Source: Silene conica
Lineage: Eukaryota; Streptophyta; Magnoliopsida; Caryophyllales; Caryophyllaceae
Length of the DNA: 64,000 nucleotides
Reading direction: 5' to 3'
Assembly (NCBI GenBank): GCA_029255685.2
Contig: CM055315.2
Coordinates: 52,295,358 to 52,359,357 of the forward strand
Of the stretch, positions 12,045-22,983 are shown one piece after another. Numbering within the stretch: position 1 is the first letter of the stretch; each line of letters begins with the position of its first letter. A program made the position numbers and the translations under genes. The notes beneath the pieces were generated by a model, which saw nothing but the letters and a program-made list of their open reading frames with translations, searched no databases and was not told the DNA's origin.

Positions 12045-14421
12045 CGTTTCATCGTTGAAATGCTTTTGTTAATAATTAATATGGATATTGCTAATACTTT
12101 GAAAATTGTTGTGACATTATTTTTTTTATGATATGACTTTATTGAATTGGATATTATTTTCGAATAATATATACGTATGTGTATATATATATAATTCTGA
12201 ATGTATATATATATTTATGTGTAGAAACGATATCGACATTAGGTACATTTATATAAATGATAACTTGTACCATTTTATATACATTGGAATAGTTGCGTGT
12301 CGTAAACGATAATGAAAAGTACGATAGTTGATATTATGTGATCAAGATAATTAACATGATAACTCGTATTCAAGACCTTGCATTTTGTACACCTCATTTA
12401 TACGTGATACATGCATTCACACTACATTTATATGCTATACATGCATTCACACTCGCATAAATTCATAATTCCATCGATATACACTCAAACTTGCATCCAA
12501 CCTCACATTTAATGTATACATTCAGTTCCATACATTCAACCCCGCTCATTCATTCAAAATGTACGTTATAACCCTTAGGTTTCGTCACTTCATTTGGGCA
12601 CCTATTTCCTCCTTGTATACCATCACTCTTCATCTCCATATTTCATCACCCATTCTATGTATTTCAAGCTCCTCACACCGTTCCTCATGCTGTTTTCGCT
12701 GCCTCTAAATGACAATCACCTTCGACGCTTTGTAAGTTCATACTCCTTTCATTCGTACGTGGTGCTCGCGCATTTTAATGTTTTCATTATTGTTTGTGTT
12801 TAAGGTCTGGATTAGAAGAGATATAGGGGACCATGACCATGGCTAGGGTGACCCGTTGGGGTGGTTGTCATGGTAGTTATTTTATATTACCATGGCAACC
12901 AGGAGAGGGTGTGTTGGACTGGTGTTTGGGATGGCTTTAATCGAACTAGAAAACAGAGGGATTGTAGCGTGAGATTGTGAGGTTTGAGAACGACATTTCT
13001 CACGGTGGGGACAACGAGGGTGACGGTGGTTATAAGTTTTGTGTTTTTCGGCATGAGAGTGGTTATCGGTAGGTGTCTTAGGTTGAGGTCGTTGATTGGT
13101 TGCCGGAGGAAGATGTAAGTACTCTGTGTTACTGCAGGTGTGGGCAGACAAGTTAGCGTGTTTGTTGTGATGGCCGTGGTGGCTTATGGTGGTGAGTGAG
13201 GGGTGGAAGTGGTAGGTGGTAATACGTAGTTGAGGTTGGGGCCAGTGGTGACGGTTGTGAGGGACCAGGCTAGTAGTGGTACTGTCGGGAAGTCGGGTGT
13301 CGGGTGTCGGGTGTCGGGTTTATATTTTTCTATGGTTGCTGTTACTGCTACTTAGTTTCGTGAAAGTTGACTAAGGTGTATATCAGTAACAATCTTAGTA
13401 TTGGTTTGATTATATTAGTTTATACCTAATTGATTTTTTTTTAAGTATATTTATTTAGTTAGTTGTTTATTCTCCCTGTGATGGTATTTTATTAATCTAC
13501 TAATTAAATTATTTAATTAGTTATGAATTATATAGTTTTGTTATGCGTAATATACTATTTAAATAATTATTTTGAATAATCGATATATTACTTTGTGTAC
13601 GTAGTTATATTAATTAATAATATTGGGTGGTTCGGAGAGAAATTGATATTAAGTAATATTTATAGGAACTGAGTTCGAGGTGGAATATTTCTAGCAGCTG
13701 TTCGGTTTTCATTCTGCAATATGAGGTAGGGGAATACTACATATATGAGATGTGTAATCTGTTTATTGGTTGATATTAACTATGTTCATCTGTATTGTTA
13801 TATGATTGGTATATTGTGATATATAATTCTGTGATACGATATGGTGCGAAGATAAAGGGTCTGTGTTTGGTGCGGAGATAAAGGGTCTGTGTTTGGTGTG
13901 GAGATAAAGGGTCGGTGTTTGGTGCGGAGATAAAGGGTCTGTGATATGGTGTGGAGTATATTGGGTCTTGTGATCGGTGCGGAGTTTATTTGGTGTTGGA
14001 TCGGTGCGGAGTTTATTTGGCGTTGGATCGGTGCGGAGTATGTTATATTGTTGTCTTATTTATCTTTCTACTCAACCTCGCGGTTGACCCTGTGTATTCG
14101 TGTACACCTACGATGATCCGGAATGGGGAGTAGATTTTACAGGTCAGTGACAGATGAACCAGGAGCTTGGGCATGGAGAGAGACATGGCATGAACCTACT
14201 TAGAGTTAGATCACATTTAGATATCGTCAGTTGTACTTTCTTTTATCAAGTTTGGAACTCGTAAATGTTGTAGTACCAAGTTCAAATTTAATCAGTATTT
14301 ATATAAATTACCTTTGGTTTGTTACCTTGTTATTCACTACCTCGGATATTCCGGGATGGTAACAGTCCTATTTATTTGAGAATGTCTTGCTAAAGGCTCT
14401 TAAATAAATGGGGGTGTTACA
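11898..14421 (+). mobile_element. 3' LTR of the non-autonomous element
   Basis: Starts TGTAATACCC, ends TGTTACA, and is followed directly by the target duplication CTCTC. Nearly identical to 5850-8382; the ATT run is nine bases shorter. Confidence 0.9.
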
Positions 14422-14623
14422 CTCTCAGTTTTACCCGGGAACCCTGAGTGCACACGAGCGAAATGGGTAGAATAAGTAAGAATGAAGGATGGTAATCAAG
14501 CATGATATATGACGTTATTAGCATGAAAGAAAGAGTATGGGCATGAAAGCTTGCATGTTTGTGAATGTATAAGTATAATGATATGAATGCATGGGAAAAA
14601 CAATACTATGTTAATAATTATTT

Positions 14624-14641
14624 CATGTCTAGTGATATGCG
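14624..14641 (+). other. Conserved leader motif of the Tekay element
   Basis: CATGTCTAGTGATATGCG, identical at 9024-9041 and with the last G changed at 2238 in the left element. It precedes gag by about 150 bp here. The surrounding sequence is much less conserved, so a packaging or priming role is possible but unproven. Confidence 0.45.
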
Positions 14642-14790
14642 GTTATGTGATCCCTGAGCCATGTTGTAGATCTGTATTGCCAAGGCATGCTAGATTGCAT
14701 ATGAATTCTGATGCACCAAGAATATAACCCTAACCTAAGTGAGTACCCTTGAATAAACCAGGACTCACTCCTTTTCTTGTATGTCTTAGA

Positions 14791-17700
14791 ATGCCTCCAA
14801 GAAGGAATAACGTAGCTAACATCACCCAAGAGGAGTTAGACCGACTGATAGCTGAGAATGAGGCCTTCAAAGCCAAACGCATGGACTCAGCAAAGATGAG
14901 CACCATCATTGCAAGGCACAACCCTACCCAATTTACCGGTGAGGGAGAGCCTCACTTACTCGGGGAATGGTGTCGAGAGTTCAGCAACTTGTTTGAACTG
15001 ATAGACTGCCCGGAGGAACTGAGGGTAGATCAAGCTACACACTATTTGAGAGGGATGGCTGGTGATTGGTGGACTGGGAATAAGGGAGAGATTCGAGAAG
15101 CTGCTGTCGAGGATGGGATCAATCACGTAGAGTGGGTCGCATTCAAGAGGATTTTGTTCGAAGTTTTCCTACCTGAGTTTCAAAAGAGCAAGCTAAGAGA
15201 AGAATTTTAACTTTTCCGTATGACTGAGGAGATGACGGTAGAGGTATATTACAGGAAGTTTCTGCAACTGCTGGGCCATGTGCGAGAAATGGGGATGGAT
15301 GAGGCAATGCTTGCCATGAAATTCGAGAGAGGGCTAACTATTGCGGTCAAGAAGAGACTTATTGCAGCACCGCCCACCACAGTCCGTGACATCTATTTGC
15401 GGGCTGGGGCAGCCGAGAGATTAGCTGATATGATCAAAGAGGAAAAGAAGACGAGGAGTGATAAGAGAAAGACGGAGGCCTTGAGTGAAAATTCTCGGTC
15501 GAAAAAGCAGAACTCCAACAGGTACAGTGGTTACTTTAACCACAGTACCTCGGCTAGTGCAAAGAACCAGAGTAGTGGTAACTATAGGAGTGGGGGTACG
15601 GGAACCAGTTCCGTGGGTATAGTGTGTTATGGATGAGGGAAGATGGGACATAAGCAAGCTGTGTGTCGATCCTCAGGCGGAAATCAATCTGGGGGTTACC
15701 GTACTCCAACTTCGGGGTACAGTGGATCCCGCATGAATACTTCAGGCAATGGGGGTTATCGCACTCCTACAGCAAGCTATGGGGGAAATTCGAGGTCTGT
15801 TACTAGCAACAACTACCATAGAAGCTATAATAACTATCAAAACCGCACCCACCATAACCAGTACAACGGGAATGGTAGTCACCAGAAGAGCAAAGCTGAA
15901 GGCAGTCAGCAGTCAGGAGCAGCCACTACTAGCCAGAGTGGAGTGAAGACTAGTGGCAAACTCTTTGCCGTGGAGAAGCAGGCCGCTAAGGATGACAAAC
16001 ATGTCGTAACTGGTAACTTTCTTGTGAATCTTAAGCCTACTTTTGTACTCTTTGATTCTGGAGCTACTCATTCTTTTGTGTCTAGAAAACATGCTAGGGT
16101 GCTAGAGCTTGATATCTATGATTGGGTGGAGGATTATGTAACAATACCATCTGGGGAGTCGGTGTCATGTAATAGAGTCTTTCGGAGTGTGCCTATCAAA
16201 TTTGGGGAAATGATTTTCCATTGCGACCTTATCGAGTTCCCATTGGGGGACTTTCAGGTAATCTTGGGAATGGATTGGCTTGGAAAATATCGAGCTTTCA
16301 TTGACTGTTACCAGAAGAAGATATCTCTGCGAGGACCTAAGGAAGTGAGAGTGACCTATAGGGGATTCGTGGTTAAACCTAAGGTCAAATTCATATCCGT
16401 TAATACCCTTAAGTCAAGTCTGCGAAAAGGGGATAGTTTAATCTTTTGTCAAATGTGGAATTGTGAGGCGGAGACTCCGGGTGTTAGCGAGATACCTGTA
16501 GTGAGGGAGTTTGAGGGAGTGTTCCGGGATGATGTGTCAGGCTTGCCACCTAGGAGAGAGGTCGACTTCTCTATCGATCTCAAACCAGGTGCAGGGCCAA
16601 TATCGAATTCACCTTATCGTATGGGACCAAAGGAAATTGAAGAATTGAAAAAGCAACTGGATGAATTGGCTGAGAAAAGATTCATCCGGCCTAGTGTGTC
16701 ACCCTGGGGAGCACCGGTACTTTTTGTGAAGAAGAAGGACGGGAGTCTGAGACTTTGCGTTGACTACCGAGAGCTAAACAATGTGACTATTAAGAATCGT
16801 TACCCTTTGCCTAAAATTGACGATCTGTTCGATTAGTTGAGTGGAGCCGGGGTTTTCTCAAAAATTGATCTGAGGTCGGGTTATCACCAACTGAGAATTA
16901 AAGACGAGGATATCCCCAAGACCGCTTTCAGAACCAGGTATGGCCACTACGAATTTGTGGTTATGCCGTTCGGGTTGACTAATTCTCCAGCAGTATTTAT
17001 GGATTTGATGAATCGAGTATTCAGTCCGTACCTGGATAAGTTCGTGGTTGTGTTCATCGACGACATCTTAGTATATTCCAAGAATCAAGAAGAACATGAG
17101 GAGCATCTGAGAACCGTGTTGAAGACTCTGGAGGAGAATGGGTTGTATGCAAAGCTGAGTAAGTGCGAGTTCTGGTTGGAGAAGGTTGCTTTCTTGGGTC
17201 ATGTAATTTCCAAGGAGGGGGTGTCTGTGGATCCGAGTAAGATTGAGGCAGTGACCAAATGGCAAAGCCCGAAGAATGTGGGAGAGATCCGAAGTTTTCT
17301 GGGATTGGCTGGGTATTACAGGCGGTTTGTCAAAGATTTCTCAAAGCTAGCTAAACCATTGACATCACTAATGAGAAAGGAGAACCGTTTCATTTGGGAT
17401 GAGAGTTGTGAGAAGGCGTTCGTAACTCTAAAGGAACGTCTGACAACAGCTCCTATCCTTGCTTTGCCAGACGGAAGCGATAACTTTGAAGTATACACCG
17501 ACGCTTCGAAGCATGGGCTAGGGTGTGTGCTAATGCAGAATGGGAGAGTGATAGCTTATGCATCCCGACAGTTGAAGACCTATGAAGAGAATTATCCTAC
17601 TCATGACTTGGAGTTGGGGGCTGTGGTTTTTGCACTAAAACTGTGGCGCCATTATCTGTGCGGAGCCAAATTTAAAGTGTTCTCCGATCACAAAAGCTTG

Positions 17701-19388
17701 AAGTACATCTATACCCAGCGAGAGTTGAACATGAGGCAGAGGAGATGGATAGAGTTGATTGGTGACTACGATATGCAGATTGTCTATCATGAGGGCAAGG
17801 CTAACGTGGTTGCTGATGCCTTGAGTAGGAAATCTGTTCATGCTTTGACTAGTGCTAGATCAAGGGTAAGAATGCTCAATGAGTTGGGAGAAATGGGGAT
17901 ATACATGATACAAAAAGGGGATACTCTGAGTGATCTGACAATAGAGCCAGAATTGTATGGAGAAATCAGAGAATTACAAAAAGAGGACTCGAGGATCCAG
18001 AAATGGCGAAGAATGATCGAGGGAAGTGTCAGTGGGACCGAATCTAAATTCAGTGTCCACGCTGATGGTAGCTTGAGATTCAGTGAGAGATGGTGTGTTC
18101 CGGAAAATGAAGAATTGAAAAAGAAAATCTTAACTGAAGCTCATGCTACGCCATACTCCGTTCACCCAGGGGGTGATAAATTGTACAAAGACCTCAAGAA
18201 GACTTTTTGGTGGCCCAATATGAAAAAGGAAGTGGCCGAGTTCGTGTCGCAGTGTTTGACGCGCCAGAAGGTAAAAGGTGAGCACAAGAGACCTCAAGGA
18301 AAGATACAGCCATTGGATGTACCTGAATGGAAATGGGAGAATATTTCTATGGACTTCATCGTGGGGTTGCCTCGAACTCAGAGGGGCAACAACATGATCT
18401 GGGTAATCGTGGATAGACTGACCAAGTCCGCTCACTTTATTCCAATGAAAGATACCTGGAGTAAGGCTGAGTTGGCAAAGTCATATGTACAAATGTAGTC
18501 AAGTTGCATGGTATTCCCAAGGATATTGTTTCCGATCGTGACTCGAGATTTATTTCTAGATTTTGACAAGAGCTACAGACCGCGTTGGGCACGCAATTAA
18601 AGATGAGTACCGCTTTTCATCCAGCCACAGATGGTCAGACGGAACGGACTATCCAGACTTTGGAAGATATGTTGAGAGCATGTGTGCTGGAGTTCGGAGG
18701 ATCATGGGAAGAACGATTAGGGCTGATAGAGTTCTCGTATAATAACAGCTATCATGCTAGTATTGGCATGGCTCCTTTTGAGGCATTGTATGGGAGGAAG
18801 TGTCGGAGTCCTGTATGTTGGGATGACCGCGCTGATGCCGTGGTTCTTGGTCCGGAGATGATACAGGAAATGGTCGAGCAAGTCCAGATAATCAGACAGA
18901 AAATGAGGGCTGCCCAAGAAAGGCAGAAGAGTTACGCGGATCTCAAGAGGAGTGAGATTTCATTTGAGGCCGGGGAGAAGGTACTACTGAAAGTATCTCC
19001 AATGAAGGGAGTGATGAGGTTCGGAAAGCGTGGCAAGCTAAGTCAGAAGTTTATTGGACCATTTGAGATTTTGGACAGAGTTGGGGAGGTGACATATCGT
19101 TTAGCTTTGCCCCCAGCCCTATCCAAGGTCCATAATGTGTTCCATGTCTCGCAGCTAAGGAAATATGTGAGTGACCCCACACATGTGTTGAATCATGAAG
19201 TAATCGAGGTAGATGAACAACTTGCTTATGCGGAGATCCCAAGGGAAATTTTGGATAGAAAGATTCGAAAGACTCGGAAGGGAGAGACAGTATTAATCAA
19301 AGTGTTATGGACAAATCACAATGTGGAGGAGGCTACTTGGGAGTCTGAGGCGTCCATGAAGGAGCGTTACCCGCATCTTTTCGTTTGA
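14791..19388 (+). pseudogene. gag-pol of the Tekay-type chromovirus, defective
   Basis: Polyprotein for retrotransposition. Gag starts at ATG 14791 (MPPRRNN), preferred over 14749 because chromovirus Gag typically begins this way. It has a retrotransposon Gag core and a zinc knuckle near 15622-15665. Protease has DSGATHSF at about 16051; RT has CVDYRELN and FIDD (17053-17067); RNase H begins with TDASKHG near 17500; integrase has an HHCC-like region near 18160-18260 and MDFIVGLP near 18349; a chromodomain-like end (VLWTNHNVEEATWE) lies near 19300-19383. In-frame stops: TAA 15208, TGA 15634 (replacing a zinc-knuckle position), TAG 16834 and TGA near 18563; a frameshift lies near 18490. One integrase zinc-finger cysteine is arginine (CLTRQK). 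It is therefore non-functional, although long open stretches suggest recent decay. Confidence 0.92.
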
Positions 19389-19392
19389 GGTA

Positions 19393-19410
19393 AGTTACGA
19401 GGACGTAACT
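19393..19410 (+). promoter_or_regulatory. Hairpin after the Tekay pol gene (AGTTAC-GAGGAC-GTAACT)
   Basis: Perfect 6-bp stem with loop GAGGAC, four bases after the pol stop codon, followed by a weak purine tract GTGGGGTAGA and TGTAAC. Same architecture as the hairpin at 19502. Confidence 0.6.
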
Positions 19411-19501
19411 CTTTTTTTTAGTGGGGTAGAATGTAACATTTCGTGATTTTTAACACGATTAAGTCGTGTTGTCTGTATATCTGCTGGCATTATGAGTTGG
19501 C

Positions 19502-19520
19502 GAACTTCGGGACGAAGTTC
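19502..19520 (+). promoter_or_regulatory. Pre-polypurine hairpin of the Tekay element
   Basis: GAACTTC-GGGAC-GAAGTTC, followed by ATTCTAAGGGGAAAAGAC and the 3' LTR start at 19539. The polypurine tract primes plus-strand DNA synthesis; the hairpin's role is unknown to me. Confidence 0.7.
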
Positions 19521-19538
19521 ATTCTAAGGGGAAAAGAC

Positions 19539-21778
19539 TGTAATAACCCGTGTTTCAATTATTAAAAGTAATATTATTTGTACGGTCAACGTTAAATCTT
19601 TGTGTTGATCGTAGGTAAGCAACGTATATATTATTGTTATGTTAGATAACCAATCCGTGGTGGGGTTCGAAGTGAGGACTAAGCTTTCTAGTTATTTTGT
19701 GTAGTATGTTGTTAAGGGGATTCGAACCCCAGATCGCTGGCCAACGGTTGTGGGCCTCGAGATGTGTGTAGAGTAACAACCTAGCCCATACGTTGTTATA
19801 ACAAAAAACGCAGCCAAGGGTTATGCCACCATTTATAATAACTCTAATCTTACCCTAATCATTACCTTAGCTCACATCTTATCTCACAAAACCCTAGCCG
19901 CCACTTCAGAGAGGAAATAGGACCTGTCCACGGTGGTTGTAAGGTGTTGCACGGCGGTTCGTTTTAGCCAAAGACCGGGTATGTTACACACGTTTGAAAG
20001 CCCTGTTGGTTTATACCACTTTCTTTACGTGTTTTGTTCTATGTAATTAGTATAGTCGTCGTTGTTTAAAGTATGAATCTGTAGTAGGACGTGTAGTAAG
20101 CAAAGGGAGACTACTGGGGTGGCGTCGTTGGCTGTGGAGTTCGTCATGGAGGGTGGTTTATACGGTGTCTATGAGTTGTTGTTTCGTTCTGTTTATATAA
20201 TGTTTAATATCAGTGTTGTATATACGTTTTATCAAAGGTTTTGCGTCAAGTTTTGTGTTTAGTTTTTATGGGTCTTGGGTCAGAGAGTCGGGTGGTGTAT
20301 GAGTTGTGCAGGGGGTGTTGGACACGGTGGTTAGAAGTGGTTCTTTACGGTGGTGAAGAGGGTTTCGAAGGGATGTCAGGGTGTGGGTTTTACCGTGTGT
20401 CTGTTAGGGGCTGTTTGGGATGGTACCACCGCCGACTAGGGGGAGGTCTATGCGGTGGTACCATGGTGGTTGTAGGCGTCTAGTGTCAGTGGCGGTGGTT
20501 GAGGTGAGAGTGGTCGGTGTTGTGGGTGTCGGTGGTGGTTTCAGGGAGGTTTTGTAGGGGCTGTAAGAGGGAGATCTTCAGGAGGGTCGTGAACCAGGCC
20601 TCGCGATGGCCCTGGTTCTGCTGGTCGGTGGTGGTCGACGGAGCTGGAGGGTGTTAGGAGGGTAAATTGCGGTGTGGGGACTGAGTTGGGTGGTTGCCGG
20701 CAGGGGCTAGGGTGGCCATACGACGGTGAAGGTTGTTGTGAGGTCGCGGGTTGGGATGTTTTGGGTAGTTATCGCTTTTCTTGTTTGTTCTATGGGACGG
20801 TGTTGATAAGAGTATTATTATTATTATTATTATTATTATAATTATTATTTTATAGTTATATGTAGTATTGTGAATTTTATTGCGGGTTGGAAGACTTGTA
20901 TTACGGGATGATATTTTTAGAAAGTTGCTATTTTGGGAAACTTATTATATTTAGGAAGTTGCTATTTGGGGTAACATCGGTTGTTGGTAAACTTTCTAAA
21001 TATAGGAGGTTTCTATAAATAGAACGTATACGTATATTATGAGATTCAGAGAGTTTTATTAATTATATAATATATGTCTAGGTGGAGGTTTTCGCGTGGA
21101 ACACTTTTAGGGGCAGTCACGCACTTGTTGTTTGCTTCCGCAGTTTCGAGGTAGGGGAATATTTGTATCTGTAATTGTGAATTGACATCAGGATACTCAT
21201 GGTATGAATGTTATACTAAGTTGTGAATATATATACATGACTGATTGTTATTATTGATTGATGTGGAGGACGGAGGTGGTGAAATGGGTCTTGTGATAAG
21301 GGTCTTGTGATAAGGGACTTGTGATATGGCCATGGGAGGTGTGATGTGTTGGGGGTGTTGTGGAGGAATGGATTTGGAGGAGATGGAGGAATTGTATATT
21401 GTGATATTTCATGTCTTAATCATATTACCTACTCAACCTAGTGTTGACCCTGTTTGTTGTTTGTTGTTGTGTCTGTGTTGATCCAATTTATTGGGGAGCA
21501 GAATGGCAGGTTTAGACTTTGGATGCTGGAAGGGTGGAGAGGACTTGGACCAGACCTTTTTAGTGATAGCTCAGTCATTTAGTTTTCACCATACTTGAAC
21601 TTTAGTTTTGGTTTTTGGACAATTGTAATTCCCCTGAGACTTTGTTTAACTTTTATTTACTTAATAAAGTACTGAATTTCTTCCTTTGTTATCTACTACC
21701 TCGGGTAACCGAGATGGTAACACCCTTGATTATTTGGGGAGTCCTAGTTCAGGCCTCTAAATAAATGGGGGTGTTACA
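19539..21778 (+). mobile_element. 3' LTR of the Tekay-type element
   Basis: Full-length 2.24-kb LTR from TGTAATAACCC to GGGGGTGTTACA. The next bases continue the interrupted Athila-like gag frame (from 21781), which marks the insertion point. It contains an ATT run near 20815-20838, shorter than that of the 5' copy. Confidence 0.9.
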
Positions 21779-21780
21779 AC

Positions 21781-22983
21781 AATGGTCTTTATGATGACAA
21801 CAGGGCCTATCTAGATGCTGCAGCCAACGGAAGATTCCAAGAGAATTCTGGAAAGACTAAGGGTCTCAAGATAATAGAAGATGTTATCCACCGTGCTGTA
21901 CATGGGACTTCCCGTGGTAACCAAAGGAAAGCTGAGTCTAACGTAGCTGCTATTGAGGCCTTGATGGCCAAGTTAGATAAGCTAGAGAGTGGTGGGAAGT
22001 TCAATATAGGAAGTGGAAGCAAAGGAGGAATGTACCAGGTGAATGTCGTTCAAGACGGACCTTTTGTTTGTGAGAGATGTGGTGGGGAGGGACACGTGTC
22101 AAAATTTTGCACCTCATCTAATGAGACATGTGCCGCTTTCCAGCATTATCGTGGGAACAATTTTTATGACCCAAATAATAATAATGTCCATCCCAACATG
22201 AGGTGGACAAGCCAGAATGTTCTCAATCCACAACACCTACAACCTCAACAAAATTCCACATACATCCCTCCACATAAGCAAGGTTTCCAAAAACCACCCT
22301 TCAACCCTCAACCACCTTCAAACCCACCACCCAATACGGATGCTCTCATCCAAAACCTCATTGGGTTGGTTCAGAAGGAATCTCAGGCTAGGGAAGCAGG
22401 GATGAAGATGTTAGAGTCTCAGATTGCTCAAATCGCGAGCAAAAATGATACTAGGGCTCCGGGTCAACTTCCGACCAAGACGGACCAAAAGAAAGAGACT
22501 CTAAACATCATATCTTTAAGAAGTAGAGCTAAGGTGGGAGGCGAGAAGGATAAGGCGAAACAGCCGAAGCCGAATAACAGCAAGGAAGGTCGACCGACCC
22601 AAGAGCCAGGTCGACCGACCTCTGAGCAGATTCCGGAAATTCCCGCTGTACAGGAAGAAGGTCGACCGACCGAGAATATTGGTCGACCGACCCCCGATGC
22701 TGAACAGGGGGATGCTTTCAGACCCGAATTGCCGGACAACTTGAGGGATTTCCTTTTCCGGGGTGATAAGACCCCTAGGTTTCTGAGGAGGGCTGCAAAT
22801 ACTGAATCTTCCGCCCCTCGTTTTCCGGAAAGACTCATACCAACCAAGGAACAAGTATCTTTTGATAAATTTAAAGACGTAATTCGATCATTAAATGTTC
22901 AAGTTCCGTTTTTAGAATTAGTTCAACAAGTTCCTTCGTATCTTAAATTTATGAGACAACTTTTATCAAGAAAGCGGTTATAA
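21781..22983 (+). CDS. Athila/Tat-like Gag, N-terminus lost
   Basis: Open frame of 400 codons beginning at the junction with the Tekay 3' LTR. A CCHC zinc knuckle, CERCGGEGHVSKFC, lies near 22069-22110 and would bind RNA. It is followed by an Asn/Pro/Gln-rich linker, a heptad-like stretch with QIAQIAS, and a region with four GRPT tetrapeptides that are the translation of GGTCGACCGACC boxes at 22588-22692. The tail resembles the conserved Athila segment before the protease (PSYLKFMRQLLSRK). A one-base shift at about 22979 separates it from the protease frame; this could be a mutation or a programmed shift. Confidence 0.75.
   Translation, partial: NGLYDDNRAYLDAAANGRFQENSGKTKGLKIIEDVIHRAVHGTSRGNQRKAESNVAAIEALMAKLDKLESGGKFNIGSGSKGGMYQVNVVQDGPFVCERCGGEGHVSKFCTSSNETCAAFQHYRGNNFYDPNNNNVHPNMRWTSQNVLNPQHLQPQQNSTYIPPHKQGFQKPPFNPQPPSNPPPNTDALIQNLIGLVQKESQAREAGMKMLESQIAQIASKNDTRAPGQLPTKTDQKKETLNIISLRSRAKVGGEKDKAKQPKPNNSKEGRPTQEPGRPTSEQIPEIPAVQEEGRPTENIGRPTPDAEQGDAFRPELPDNLRDFLFRGDKTPRFLRRAANTESSAPRFPERLIPTKEQVSFDKFKDVIRSLNVQVPFLELVQQVPSYLKFMRQLLSRKRL
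22588..22620 (+). repeat. GGTCGACC module 1, inside gag
   Basis: GGTCGACCGACC, 9-bp spacer, GGTCGACCGACC; box starts 21 bp apart. Translated as GRPT-xxx-GRPT. The boxes pair 10 of 12 positions in a hairpin. Confidence 0.9.
22660..22692 (+). repeat. GGTCGACC module 2, inside gag
   Basis: Same boxes, different 9-bp spacer, 72 bp downstream of module 1. Preceded by TACAGGAAGAA. Confidence 0.9.

Larger units (their letters stand above)
5850..14421 (+). mobile_element. Complete non-autonomous LTR retrotransposon, young insertion
   Basis: Two long LTRs (5850-8382 and 11898-14421) flank a 3.5-kb interior with no gag-pol. The 5-bp target duplication CTCTC is perfect at 5845-5849 and 14422-14426. 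The LTRs differ by about seven or eight substitutions by eye and three ATT units, so insertion was recent. PBS at 8386-8397 and a polypurine tract before 11898 are present. The hairpin-polypurine region before its 3' LTR matches that of the host Tekay element, consistent with mobilisation by a related autonomous chromovirus; that is inference. Confidence 0.9.
3968..21778 (+). mobile_element. Tekay/Del-type chromovirus (Ty3/Gypsy), interrupted and defective
   Basis: Outer element: truncated 5' LTR 3968-5690, leader 5691-5849 and 14427-14790, gag-pol 14791-19388, polypurine tract around 19526-19536, 3' LTR 19539-21778. A younger element (5850-14421) is inserted in its leader. It was itself inserted into the gag gene of the Athila-like element, whose reading frame resumes at 21781. 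A C-terminal chromodomain after the integrase places it in the chromovirus branch; the Tekay/Del assignment rests on that and on long LTRs. Domain order is gag, protease, RT, RNase H, integrase, chromodomain. Confidence 0.85.

Noticed and set aside
17068..18917. Minus-strand ORFs opposite gag-pol
   Set aside because: Shadows of the real plus-strand frame.
22464..22854. Minus-strand ORFs with VGRPS/GRST repeats
   Set aside because: They arise because GGTCGACCGACC boxes are nearly palindromic and read similarly on both strands; gag is the real frame.
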